NCBI GenBank assembly: GCA_001769035.1
Contig: MENF01000149.1
Location: forward strand, 1 to 57,778
DNA length: 57,778 nt
Direction: 5' to 3'
Origin: Bacteroidetes bacterium GWA2_32_17
GTDB lineage: Bacteria > Bacteroidota > Bacteroidia > Bacteroidales > GWA2-32-17
In this document: piece by piece, positions 26,903-37,000 of the stretch
Layout: each line of letters begins with the position of its first letter
Numbering within the stretch: the stretch's first letter is position 1
Program-made: the position numbers and the translations under genes
Notes under the pieces: model-generated
What the model was told of the DNA's origin: nothing
Seen by the model: the letters and a program-made list of their open reading frames with translations, nothing else
Database searches by the model: none

Positions 26903-27577
26903 ATGGCAAAATTTTTTATTCCTGTCCTGGCATTTTTAATTGGTTTATGGGTTTATGTAGTATTACAAGAACAAAATAAAAACAATACATCTACTACAGA
27001 AAATCAATTGGTTAAAACTGTTGAAGAATATGTTAAAATACGAGATTCTATAATTAAATCTCCAAAATACTCAAATTTTAAAGAAGTTACTTTCAATAAA
27101 ATTTCTGTAATGTTGCCAAGTTATTTAGACACAACATCATCTCTTTCAACATCAGCTTATTTGCAACATGAAAATTTAAAAAAAGAATTTTATTTTTTAT
27201 TATATACTTCAACTACTTCTGAATATACATCTATTGAAGATTTTTATAATGCCACATTAGATGGAATAAAAAATGCTGTAACAAGCTACAGAATTATTGA
27301 TACTTCTTATAAAAAAATCAACAATTACAATGTTTATCGTGCAGATATTACAGGAATATTTTTTAATGGGTATGATTCACTGCCATTAAAGTATAACATA
27401 CTTGTTGCTTTGATTGGCGACACATATTATGACATAACCCAATGGACTCTCGTAAATAATATAGAACAAAACGAAGAAGATTTAAATATAATTATGTCTT
27501 CGTTTTTATATAAACCCAATATTGAGGAGATTCGCAGTGAATTGAATAGCTCGTCATTTCTTGATTTATTTAAATAA
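26903..27577 (+). CDS. Membrane-anchored protein of unknown function
   Basis: 224 aa. One N-terminal transmembrane helix (FFIPVLAFLIGLWVYVVL) and a soluble domain whose strand pattern (VTFNKISVMLPSYLD, FYNATLDGIKNAV, YNVYRADITG, YYDITQWTL) recalls the PsbP/DcrB-like fold, an impression only. No catalytic motif is seen. The gene lies upstream of the SpmAB-like gene with a ~125-nt gap rich in TTTGGAATTTGG repeats, so co-transcription is uncertain. Confidence 0.65.
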   Translation: MAKFFIPVLAFLIGLWVYVVLQEQNKNNTSTTENQLVKTVEEYVKIRDSIIKSPKYSNFKEVTFNKISVMLPSYLDTTSSLSTSAYLQHENLKKEFYFLLYTSTTSEYTSIEDFYNATLDGIKNAVTSYRIIDTSYKKINNYNVYRADITGIFFNGYDSLPLKYNILVALIGDTYYDITQWTLVNNIEQNEEDLNIIMSSFLYKPNIEEIRSELNSSSFLDLFK

Positions 27578-27701
27578 ATTATTTGTAGTAAAAAGAAGGT
27601 AGTTGTTTGTAGTTTTATTTTTGGGATTTATACTTTTTTGAACTTTGTTTTTTGGAATTTGGTATTTGCATTTTGTTTTTTGGAATTTAGTTTTTGAAAT
27701 T

Positions 27702-28934
27702 ATGGTATTAAATTATATCTGGATAGCTTTTTTTGTCATTGCCTTTGTTGTTGGGCTTGTAAAGCTTTTGTTTACTGGCGATGTTGCAGTTTTTGGAAAC
27801 ATGATGAATGGAGCTTTTGATATGGCTAAGCTTGGATTTGAATTATCGTTGGGTTTAACAGGCGTAATGACACTTTGGCTTGGCTTAATGAAAGTTGCCG
27901 AAAAAGGAGGAATGGTAGCAATATTATCAAAATTAGTTCGTCCTTTATTTTCGAGATTATTTCCCGAATTACCAAAAGAACATCCCGTTCACGGTTCAAT
28001 AATGATGAATATTGCAGCAAATATGCTTGGTCTCGATAATGCGGCAACTCCATTAGGATTAAAAGCAATGAAAGAATTGCACGAACTTAATTCAAATAAA
28101 GAAGTTGCTTCAAATTCGCAAATAATGTTTATGGTATTAAATGCTTCGGGACTTACAATTATTCCAATTAGCATTATGGTTTATCGCACACAACTTGGAG
28201 CTGCGAATCCTTCGGATGTTTTTATACCTATTTTAATTGCAACATTTTGTTCTACTTTTGCAGGTATAATTGCTGTAAGCTTTGTTCAAAAAATCAATCT
28301 TTTTAACAAGGTAATTTTTGCCTATTTAGGAATATTTACAATTCTTGTTTCAATAATAATATGGTATTTCTCAACAATATCGGCTCAAAAGGTTAACGAA
28401 ATTTCTACAATTTCTGCAAATCTTATTATTTTCGGAATTATAATAAGTTTTATTATACTTGCTTTAATAAAAAAAATAAATGTTTACGATTCGTTTATTG
28501 ATGGGGCAAAAGAAGGATTTGGAGTAGCTATAAAAATAATTCCATATTTGGTTGCAATACTTGTTGGCATTGGAGTTTTTAGAGAATCTGGTGCCATGGA
28601 TTACTTTGTAAATAGTATTGGAAAATTATTTACCTTATTAGGTGCTAATACCGATTTTGTTCAATCGCTTCCAGTAGCAATTATGAAACCTTTAAGTGGT
28701 AGCGGTGCCCGTGGCTTAATGATTGATTCGATGAATACTTATGGGGTTGATTCTTTTGTTGGACGCTTATCGTGTATGTTTCAGGGTGCCAGCGATACTA
28801 CTTTTTATATTGTTGCTGTTTATTTTGGTTCGGTAGGTGTTAAAAATACGCGTCACGCTATTAGTTGTGCATTAATTGCTGACTTTGTCGGGTTAATTAC
28901 TGCAATATTTTTAGCATATTTGTTTTTTCATTAG
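27702..28934 (+). CDS. Fused SpmA/SpmB-like nucleoside-recognition membrane protein
   Basis: 410 aa from the ATG at 27702 (VLNYIWIAFFVIAF). An upstream in-frame ATG at 27645 would add 19 residues encoded by TTTGGAATTTGG-type repeat DNA, so it is rejected. It has about ten hydrophobic segments. The two halves correspond to SpmA (LGLTGVMTLWLGLMKVAEKGG, NAATPLGLKAMKEL) and SpmB (GAKEGFGVAIKIIPYLVAIL, SGSGARGLM, FQGASDTTFYI). In Bacteroidota such fusions replace the separate spore-maturation proteins of Bacillus; the substrate is unknown, possibly a nucleoside or ion. kdsB starts 16 nt downstream. Confidence 0.85.
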   Translation: MVLNYIWIAFFVIAFVVGLVKLLFTGDVAVFGNMMNGAFDMAKLGFELSLGLTGVMTLWLGLMKVAEKGGMVAILSKLVRPLFSRLFPELPKEHPVHGSIMMNIAANMLGLDNAATPLGLKAMKELHELNSNKEVASNSQIMFMVLNASGLTIIPISIMVYRTQLGAANPSDVFIPILIATFCSTFAGIIAVSFVQKINLFNKVIFAYLGIFTILVSIIIWYFSTISAQKVNEISTISANLIIFGIIISFIILALIKKINVYDSFIDGAKEGFGVAIKIIPYLVAILVGIGVFRESGAMDYFVNSIGKLFTLLGANTDFVQSLPVAIMKPLSGSGARGLMIDSMNTYGVDSFVGRLSCMFQGASDTTFYIVAVYFGSVGVKNTRHAISCALIADFVGLITAIFLAYLFFH

Positions 28935-28950
28935 TTAATAATTTTTTTTG

Positions 28951-29697
28951 ATGAATATTTTAGGAATTATTCCTGCACGTTATGCTTCAAGTCGCTTTCC
29001 TGGAAAACCATTAGCCGATATTAATGGTAAAAGCATGCTCATGAGAGTTTATGAGCAATCTTCAAAAGCTTTTGCTCATGTTTATGTTGCTACTGATGAT
29101 AAAAAAATTTTTGAACATGTAAAATTATTTGGTGGCAACGTTGTTATAACTTCAAACACTCATAAAAGCGGTACCGACCGATGTGCCGAAGCATTTGACA
29201 TTATTTCAAAAGAATTAAACAAACAATTTGATGTTGTTGTTAACATTCAGGGTGATGAACCTTTTGTCAAACCAGAACAATTGAATCTTCTTGTTTCTTT
29301 ATTTAAAAATTCTGATACACAAATATCTACTCTTATTAAAAAAATAACAAAAATTGAAGATATATTTGATAAAAACAAACCTAAAGTTGTGTTCAACAAG
29401 TATAATCAGGCAATTTATTTTAGTCGTTTACCAATTCCATTTTTAAAAAATATTCCCGAAAATGAATGGTTGCAGAAAGGTAATTTCTACAAACATATTG
29501 GCTTGTACGCATATAAAGCAAGCGTTTTGCAAGAAATAACGAAATTGAAAAGTTCATTCTTAGAAAATTCTGAATCTCTCGAACAACTACGATGGCTCGA
29601 AAATGGTTATAAAATATCTGTAGAAATTACCGAAATCGAAACAATTTCAGTTGATACTCCTGAAGATTTAGAGAAGGCAATATTATTTGGACGATAA
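28951..29697 (+). CDS. kdsB: 3-deoxy-manno-octulosonate cytidylyltransferase
   Basis: 248 aa from the ATG at 28951 (a TTG one codon upstream is unlikely). The N-terminal nucleotide-binding motif is GIIPARYASSRFPGKPL; then VYVATDD, SGTDRCAEA, VNIQGDEPF, and near the end SLEQLRWLENGY and VDTPEDLEKA. It makes CMP-Kdo for lipopolysaccharide inner core; its partner waaA lies ~10 kb downstream. Length is normal. Confidence 0.96.
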   Translation: MNILGIIPARYASSRFPGKPLADINGKSMLMRVYEQSSKAFAHVYVATDDKKIFEHVKLFGGNVVITSNTHKSGTDRCAEAFDIISKELNKQFDVVVNIQGDEPFVKPEQLNLLVSLFKNSDTQISTLIKKITKIEDIFDKNKPKVVFNKYNQAIYFSRLPIPFLKNIPENEWLQKGNFYKHIGLYAYKASVLQEITKLKSSFLENSESLEQLRWLENGYKISVEITEIETISVDTPEDLEKAILFGR

Positions 29698-30005
29698 CCT
29701 TGTAGCTTCATTGTAATTGGCTAATACAGAGATTTATCGTTTAAACAATAATGTGATAATGCTTTAATATTACATGGATGTATAAAAAATCAAAATCAGA
29801 TACCTATCGGATCTGAACTAAATGAAAAATCTATTTTATTTTAAAGAATAGATGTTTCGCTAATCACTCAACATGACAAAAAAATGAAATCTATACATCC
29901 CCGCAATCGCTCGCATCTTGCGAGTGATTGTTAATCTGGCATCCTGCCCCTAATAATAAAGTACATTTATTAACCAAAAAGTGTAAACTTTTTTTAGGAC
30001 GAGAC
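29698..30005. other. Intergenic region, no gene seen
   Basis: Non-coding, AT-rich, with a small GCAATCGCTCGCATCTTGCGAGTGATTG-like palindrome (29914-29942) that could act as a transcription terminator or repeat for kdsB, though it lacks a clear T run. The rest shows no reading frame. Confidence 0.35.
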
Positions 30006-30040
30006 ACATAACGAAAAAATCGGACATTATGGACAGACAC
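30006..30040 (+). mobile_element. GTGTCTGTC-family MITE, right-end fragment
   Basis: Only the right end (cataacgaaaaaatcggac... to GACAGACAC) is present; the left part is missing. It abuts the target duplication of the next copy. Confidence 0.65.
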
Positions 30041-30046
30041 TATTTA

Positions 30047-30188
30047 GGGTCTGTCCATAAAGTCAGTGTCTGATTCATAATGTTCGAGTTTGAGGCATGC
30101 GAAGTTTTAAAAACCAAGGAGTTTACTATAGTAAATGACTGTTTTCAAAACGAGCATAACGAAAAAATCGGACATTATAGACAGACAC
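30047..30188 (+). mobile_element. GTGTCTGTC-family MITE, copy 5
   Basis: 142 bp, one of the cleanest copies. It is flanked by the direct repeat TATTTA (30041-30046 and 30189-30194). Its left end reads GGGTCTGTCC, its right end GACAGACAC. Its right target duplication contains the stop codon of the minus-strand gene at 30192. Confidence 0.85.
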
Positions 30189-30191
30189 TAT

Positions 30192-30980
30192 TTAGTTATT
30201 TCTGAAATTAAATTTAGCACCTATATAAAACGAGATACTATTTGTACTATTTGTTATTTCCTGCCCTATTATAAAAGACCAACCTTTATATGTATCGTGA
30301 GTATATTTTACTATACTATGGTCGTATCCGCGTTTATTTATTTCAAATTCTAAAGATAAACCTTCATGTACGATATGAAATTCTTTGCGGTAATATGCTT
30401 TAAACCATACATATTCTAATGCTTTATAACTAACTTGGAAAATCATTTTTTGACCGGGAATTGCAGTAATAAATATCATATATGAATGTTTACGGTACTT
30501 TGTCATTAAATCGCCTCTTGCTTTATGAGGTAAGTGTAAATAGTTAATATAAAATTCCTCGTTTAAATGTGAAACTAAATTTTTTAAAACAATTGGTCCT
30601 TCATTTACATTTTTTTCGACTAATATTTTAAAACCAAAACGTAATTTATTCCAATAGCGGAATTTGTTAGCTTTATTTCGTTCAAATTCTTCCGAAATCA
30701 TATCCACGTCCAATCCATAAACGCAAATACCATATAAGTTATCTCTTTTATAAACAGAATGATAGTTGTACATAAATTTTTTATGCCCGAACTCTTTATA
30801 TCTTTTTTGCCAGAATAATCCTTGCTCAAACAAAATGTTATTGTAATAAGAAAATTTATTATTTAAAGTTGATATTGAAGCTGGAGAATATTGTAATTCA
30901 GAGGTACTTACAATATATAGCTGTGCAATGCAAGTAGTTTTATAAAAAATCAGAATTAATATTCCAATAATAAATTTCAT
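30192..30980 (-). CDS. Secreted protein of unknown function
   Basis: 262 aa. A signal peptide (IIGILILIFYKTTCIAQ) is followed by a soluble or barrel-like sequence rich in Tyr, Phe and Lys and ending SISFYIGAKFNFRNN, which looks like a final outer-membrane strand. No known family is recognised. The gene is alone; its stop codon lies within the target duplication of a MITE, so the last residues may have been set by that insertion. Confidence 0.6.
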   Translation of the reverse strand: MKFIIGILILIFYKTTCIAQLYIVSTSELQYSPASISTLNNKFSYYNNILFEQGLFWQKRYKEFGHKKFMYNYHSVYKRDNLYGICVYGLDVDMISEEFERNKANKFRYWNKLRFGFKILVEKNVNEGPIVLKNLVSHLNEEFYINYLHLPHKARGDLMTKYRKHSYMIFITAIPGQKMIFQVSYKALEYVWFKAYYRKEFHIVHEGLSLEFEINKRGYDHSIVKYTHDTYKGWSFIIGQEITNSTNSISFYIGAKFNFRNN

Positions 30981-31001
30981 TTTTAGGACAAATACATTTT
31001 A

Positions 31002-31263
31002 ACTCATGTTACGCACGTAAAAAATTTTTCTCGCAAAGCCGCCAAGTTCACAAAGTAAAAAAGTAGCTAAAAAAATCATTTATAATTTTTTTATTGCGTG
31101 CTTATTATAGTCATGCTATATAAAAGCAAATGTTTTATTAATTGAAATTACTTACATATAAGTTCGCAAAGTTTTAAAAAAAATAATAAATTATTTTTTC
31201 TTGGCGTAATGGCGCCTTTTCGAGAAATAATCATTGTGAGAAACTATTTTACGTAACATCAGA
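31002..31263 (-). repeat. Inverted-repeat element, family 2, copy 2
   Basis: The reverse-complement counterpart of 454-711: ends AACTCATGTTACGC and ACGTAACATCAG, with the same internal order of segments inverted. It differs by several substitutions and small indels. Non-coding; it occupies most of the gap between two minus-strand genes. Confidence 0.6.
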
Positions 31264-31327
31264 TTTTAATATCAAAAGTAATTAAATTTAATGTATTTGG
31301 TTATTTAGTGTGTATAAATTATTATGA

Positions 31328-32518
31328 TTAACTATAAAAGTAATTATTATTATTTGGATATATTTTTGAATAAATCTCTGAAACACAATTAAATATTTGT
31401 TTTCTGAACTCGTCAATGTTTTCTTTTTTAGTTGCCGAAATAAAAAGACAATGTTTGTTATTTTTTGACAACCAACTATTTTTAAGTTCCGATAAACTGC
31501 GAGGTCCATTTATTAGCATATCATCGGGCTCGGCAGGAATATACTTATCAATTTTGTTGAAAATTATTATTATTTGTTTTTCGGATACTTTAATTTCATG
31601 TAATGTTTGATTCACAATATTTATTTGTTCCTCGAAATTTGGATGACTAACATCAACAACGTGTAATAAAATATCGGCTTCCCGAATTTCGTTAAGTGTT
31701 GAATTAAAAGCTTCAATTAAACTATGGGGTAGTTTTCTGATAAATCCGACTGTATCAGATAATAAAAAAGGCAAATTACCAATAACAACTTTCCTAACTG
31801 TTGTGTCTAATGTTGCAAACAACTTATTTTCGGCAAAAATATTCGATTTGCTAAGTAGATTCATTATTGTTGACTTCCCAGCATTTGTATATCCAACAAG
31901 TGCAATTCTAACAAATTCATTTCTCTTTTTACGTTGTGTTGACATTTGTTTATCAATTTTATTTAGCTGTTCTTTTAAAATTGATATTCTCCACTTTATA
32001 ACTCTACGGTCGGTTTCCAATTCTTTTTCGCCTGGACCACGTAACCCAATTCCACCTTTTTGACGCTCAAGATGTGACCACATTTTTGTTAATCGTGGTA
32101 AAAGATATTGATATTGAGCAAGTTCTACCTGTACTTTAGCATAAGCAGTTTTTGCCCGGGCAGCAAAAATATCAAGTATAAGGTTGGTTCTGTCTAACAC
32201 TTTGCACTTTAACACATTTTCGATATTTTTTAATTGCGAACCACTTAATTCGTCATCGAATATTGTTAAGGTTATATCTTTCTCATTAATAAATTTTGCT
32301 ATTTCATCAAGTTTCCCTTTTCCAATAAAAGTACGAGAGTCGAATTCGGCAATTCTTTGAATAAACTTTTTTACAGTAACAGCACCGGCAGTTAATGCTA
32401 AAAACTCCAATTCATCTAAAAATTCTTTAACTTGTTTTTCGTTTTGATTTTTATGAATAACACTTATTAATACAGCTTTTTCTGTATTATTTGTTAACTT
32501 TTTTTGATTTATAAGCAT
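31328..32518 (-). CDS. hflX: HflX-type ribosome-associated GTPase
   Basis: 396 aa. An N-terminal HflX domain has the glycine-rich linker GLRGPGEKELETDRR, followed by a GTPase domain: G1 GYTNAGKSTIM, G3 DTVGFIRKLPHSLIEAFNSTL, G4 NKID, G5 SATKKENI. In relatives it splits or rescues stalled ribosomes under stress. Its ATG overlaps the stop of the upstream lipoprotein gene by one base (position 32518), so the two are translationally coupled. Normal length for the family in Bacteroidota. Confidence 0.94.
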   Translation of the reverse strand: MLINQKKLTNNTEKAVLISVIHKNQNEKQVKEFLDELEFLALTAGAVTVKKFIQRIAEFDSRTFIGKGKLDEIAKFINEKDITLTIFDDELSGSQLKNIENVLKCKVLDRTNLILDIFAARAKTAYAKVQVELAQYQYLLPRLTKMWSHLERQKGGIGLRGPGEKELETDRRVIKWRISILKEQLNKIDKQMSTQRKKRNEFVRIALVGYTNAGKSTIMNLLSKSNIFAENKLFATLDTTVRKVVIGNLPFLLSDTVGFIRKLPHSLIEAFNSTLNEIREADILLHVVDVSHPNFEEQINIVNQTLHEIKVSEKQIIIIFNKIDKYIPAEPDDMLINGPRSLSELKNSWLSKNNKHCLFISATKKENIDEFRKQIFNCVSEIYSKIYPNNNNYFYS

Positions 32519-33681
32519 TATTTTATAATATACTTATTTTCAATTAAAGCGTCAATCATAACTTTTTTGAAAACATCGGTTGCACCCATAACCATTTGAA
32601 TATTATCGGGAAATGGTAGGGGTGGTTTACCAATTAATTTTGCAGTTTCGTTATCTAATGCTCTTAAATCACCATTTGCAGTTACAACTCTGTTTTCAAA
32701 AAAGAAGTCAGATGCTATTAGTTTCGAAGTAATTAAAGATTTGTCTGAATTATCTGAATACTCTAATTGTCCTTCAAGATGTGCTGCTTTTTGTTGTAAT
32801 ATTTCTAACACTTTGCAGGAAATATTAACCATACGTGGAATTTTTATTGGGTTACCGAGCGAATCTTTTATAACATTATTATGCTGGTCGAGTTGATACT
32901 CAGTTCCGTCCTGAATAGTTTTAGTTTGCACACTTTCTTTTTCTTTAAGTTTTTCGGGCGAAATATCAATTATTTTTAAATTTACATTTACTATGTTATC
33001 GAAATTCATGTTTTCACTTTTTACATAGTAATTAACCCATTCACTATTTAATCGAGTTGTATTAAAATCAAGTAACTCTTTGGAATATTGTGGAGGTAAT
33101 TTTATAATTGTATTATTATCGAATTTAAGTAAAACTTTTGTAATGCCCATGTATCTAGCTTGTTCGATATATTTATCAACATCCTGATAAGTGTTATAAT
33201 ATTCTTTAACTTTTTTTAATTCGAAATATGCATCACGGGCTTTAAATCTATTGTTTGACGATAAAAGATTTTTGGCATGAACATAAAAATATTCAGCAGC
33301 ATTTTTTTTAGCATTAACAATTTCGTTATCGTAATCTATTATAGGAAAATCAATTACCCTGCTACCATCTTTTAATGGGAGAACAGTTCTAACTAGTTCT
33401 TGTCTGTCTTTAAGAAATGAATAATTCGAAAAAATTTCGTTCCATGATTCGGGCTTACCTTCTGTTTTTAAATATTTTATTCTGTTATTGTTCGCTTCGT
33501 TTGCTGAATTAAATGCTTTTTCGAGTATATTTATTTCCTTAGTTTTTTCGGGATTTCCACGAAGTTTTTTTACCGATTTACGCAATGCTTGGTCGTAACG
33601 TCCTTTTTGATATAGTTTTTTAGATGTTACACAACCTGTTGCAATAAAAACTGTAAGAAGAATTACAATAAATTTGTTCAT
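32518..33681 (-). CDS. Lipoprotein of unknown function coupled to hflX
   Basis: 387 aa. The lipobox signal ends FIATGC (Cys17). The region after it has TPR-like pairs (LYQKGRYDQALRKSVKKL, FKARDAYFELKKVKEYY). The C-terminal half ends in ...MGATDVFKKVMIDALIENK. I recognise it only as a conserved Bacteroidota lipoprotein type. It lies directly upstream of hflX with a one-base overlap, suggesting co-expression. Confidence 0.7.
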   Translation of the reverse strand: MNKFIVILLTVFIATGCVTSKKLYQKGRYDQALRKSVKKLRGNPEKTKEINILEKAFNSANEANNNRIKYLKTEGKPESWNEIFSNYSFLKDRQELVRTVLPLKDGSRVIDFPIIDYDNEIVNAKKNAAEYFYVHAKNLLSSNNRFKARDAYFELKKVKEYYNTYQDVDKYIEQARYMGITKVLLKFDNNTIIKLPPQYSKELLDFNTTRLNSEWVNYYVKSENMNFDNIVNVNLKIIDISPEKLKEKESVQTKTIQDGTEYQLDQHNNVIKDSLGNPIKIPRMVNISCKVLEILQQKAAHLEGQLEYSDNSDKSLITSKLIASDFFFENRVVTANGDLRALDNETAKLIGKPPLPFPDNIQMVMGATDVFKKVMIDALIENKYIIK

Positions 33682-33761
33682 GTTTAATTTTTCCGAAAAT
33701 TATCAATAATTTTTTTCTTTTACAAAAGTTAAAAAAAAACTCGATTTTTTAAGACTATATA

Positions 33762-33898
33762 GTGCCTGTCTATAATATCGTAATAATAGTATAAAGCTCC
33801 AAATTCCAAATTCCAAGTTTGGGGCTTGGGATTTGAGACTTGGATCTTGAGGTTTTGGGCTTTCATTTTTGAAAATCTTTGACATTATGGACAAACAC
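33762..33898 (-). mobile_element. GTGTCTGTC-family MITE, copy 6 (subfamily B)
   Basis: 137 bp, flanked by the direct repeat TATATA (33756-33761 and 33899-33904). Its interior matches copy 4 at 26706 in reverse complement, with fewer AATTCC units. Confidence 0.8.
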
Positions 33899-33904
33899 TA
33901 TATA

Positions 33905-34046
33905 GTACCTGTCTATAAAATCAGTGTCTGATTCATAATGTTCGAGTTTGAGGCATACGAAGTTTTGAAAACCAAGGAGTTTACTGTAGTAAATGACTGT
34001 TTTCAAAACGAGTATAACGAAAAAATCGGACATTATGGACAGACAC
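33905..34046 (+). mobile_element. GTGTCTGTC-family MITE, copy 7
   Basis: 142 bp, main type, placed immediately after copy 6 so the two share the 6-bp TATATA between them; its right flank is TATTTA. Nearly identical to the copy at 30047-30188. Confidence 0.8.
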
Positions 34047-34097
34047 TATTTATTGTTTTAGCTTCTCACTTTGTAATCAAACTTTGTAACTTTGTTT

Positions 34098-37000
34098 TTA
34101 AAAGTAAGCTCTAATTTGTACGGTGCCAATATGCACAGCTTTAGAGTCTTGCGAAATTCTTCCGTTGTACGAGATACTTATTTGTAATGAATTTGATAAA
34201 TTTCTTTGATACAGAACGAGCCAAGTTGCGTTATTTCCGGCAAGTAAACCCTCTAACATTTCGTAACCAACTGGTGATGAGGTTTCGCCTTTGTATAAAA
34301 TGTGAATATAATCGGCTTTAAATGACAAATTGTCTTTTTCAACAACATTGTATCTGATTTCGAATCCAGCGTTTGTTAATTTTGCGGTTTCGTTTCCTGA
34401 TGTGTTAACTTTGTTAGTGTATTTTCCATTTGTTGTAAATCTAAAAGAAGTAGAAGGTTGAATGCTAAAAGAAAGTTCCCCGGTATTCAAATGTAATTTA
34501 TAATTTTTGTTACTAAAATATTCAGACGTAAAAGATTTATTGCCATCGGATATAGAGCTGGTTGTGCTAATATTTTGACTAATGTTAATCCTGAATTGTA
34601 CAGAATGTTGAATAAAATTACGGACATCATTTCCATTCAATAATAACAAATTGCCTTGTGTGTTTTGATATAAATAATCTATTCCATATTTTGGATTTGT
34701 TCGGTTAAATGAAAAAGTATTTCTAATGTTTTTGTTTTGTGCAAGCGATAATGAATCGGGAACATTGTTAGAGAAAGGCGAAATTCTATCTAAAATATTT
34801 TGCGATTTGTGTTTATTATCAATGTTATATGCTAATTGTTCCGAAAAACGGGAAACGAATTTTTTAATTCCTTTTTTATTTCCCCAAACAGTTTCGGGTT
34901 TCAAGTATGCCACTTGAGTTATTTTACTGTTAAAAACTTTTTCGTATTCGTTTGTTGGAGTAAATACTCTAATGTAAGTTGCCTGATCCTGAAACATTGC
35001 AACTTCAAATTCATCAAGTTCTTTAGTTCCGTTACTATTGTAATCAGTCCATGTGTAAACCCCTTGTCCGGTAGGTACTTCGAGATACGAAAATTCTTTT
35101 TTTACTTCTAATCCGCTACCTGTTTCATAAATTGTGTTAATTGTTAAAAGTGATTTATATATTTTTATTGAATGTTCTAATCGTCCTGTAAAGTTATTTT
35201 CGCGAACAGTATTTGTTAAAGTTGAATCAATAATGTTTAGTGTTCTGTATGTGAGAGTTGTGTTTAAAGAGTTTTTTGAGTTTTTTGTTAATGATGCCGA
35301 TAAATTAAAATCCTGAGAATTTAAAGCGTAATTAAAACTTTTACTATTAGGTAAATAATCTTTTCTGTTTTTATAGTTAAATGATATTGGGTTGGCAGAT
35401 GAGTCGGAAAGTCCTGCAAATGCTTCAAATTGGTCGTATTTGTAACTGTTTGAATACAAAGTGTCTGATTTTGAATATTTCCACAAATTAATTTCCTGTT
35501 CTTCGGCAATGCCAGCAAAAACTGATTTATAGTCTTTTCGCAAAGAAATGCGATGTCTTAAAAAATTTGTGTTCTTTGTTGTGTCGTTTGATTGTAAAAA
35601 ACTTCCTTTAGCATCAACTTTAAAACCCTTAAATTTTGCAGAGCCAATCAGGTCATTTTTAATTCCTGTAAAATTATTTTCGCGATTCATATAATTAATG
35701 CCATAATTTAATGAGCTTGAATTTTTTCTTATAAAAGCGAAATTAAGTCCTGCCATTAATTCATCTTGACGTGAGTTTGATACGGTAAGGTTCCAGTCGC
35801 GTTCAAATTCCGATGAACGATAGCGTTCCACAGGGTCAAATTTTTTATTAACATTCTGAAAATGTGTGCTAATGTGCAATTTGTTTTTAGTAGTATCGCC
35901 AAGTAAAAATTTTCGTTCAACAACTGTTTTAAAAGCGTATCCAATATTGTCGTTATCGTCTTTTGAAGAAAATGTGTTTTGGTCGTTGCCACTTATTCCC
36001 AATTCGTATTTGAAATTTAATTTTGATGACAGTGCAATATCGCCACCCGTGGTAAGAACATTTTTTCGACGAGGAGCAATTAATTGTCGCACAGGCTCAT
36101 AATCACCTTGTAGGGTGCCGTTAATAGGAGCAATCCATTTAAAAACTCTTCCATTTGCCGAACTGTTTATTTGCACATAATTTCCTTTTCCTTGTCCCAA
36201 ATAGCTGAAACCTAAACGGTAAATGGCACTATCGGGATTTGTAGAATATTCAAAAATGCTATCGTAAATGGTTGAGTTGACAAGTGTATCAAGCATTTTA
36301 TAAAATATTGCATCATTTCTGAAAACAGTGTCAAGTGTTACATAAGGTACTACTGCTAAGGAAGAATTGTCCCCTGCATTTGAAAGTATTCCCTTTTCGC
36401 TTTCTGTTAAACTTTGTTGTAAAGTTTGATTTTTGCTGTCTTGTTCCGAAAAAACATTTAGCCAGAATTTATTTTTGCCAAACTGCCATTCATTTCCCGA
36501 AAAGAGCATAAAACGTGCATAGTTTTTATCGCTGTACTCATATTCTACTATAATTCTTTTATCTTTTGTTATTGCTTGTTTTGCAGTAAAACTAAGTTCT
36601 GCGGTATTGTAATCAATAACATAATCAAAATCTTGCCCGCGTTCAAGTTGTTTGCCATCAATATAAACTCTTTCACTACCGGCAATAATAATAATGTATG
36701 GCTCGTTAAATGCACCTTTTAAGCGATAAGGACCTTGGGTTCCTTCGGTTCCATTAAAAGTCATTCTAAAATATTTTCCTTTTGATACAGAGCCACTTAA
36801 CGTTGTTTTAAGTACATTATTTTTCTTTTTCCCTAACTTAAAAATATTTGTTACAATAATTCCCTGTGCTTTTCTATTCATAAGCATGTAATTACCAGTA
36901 TGTTTTGTAAGTTCAAAATCGCCCAAAGTAAGTTTAAGTGTTTCGTTATAAATAGAAATAAACACTTTATCGAAATCCTGTATTTGTTGTGTGTTGCCTT

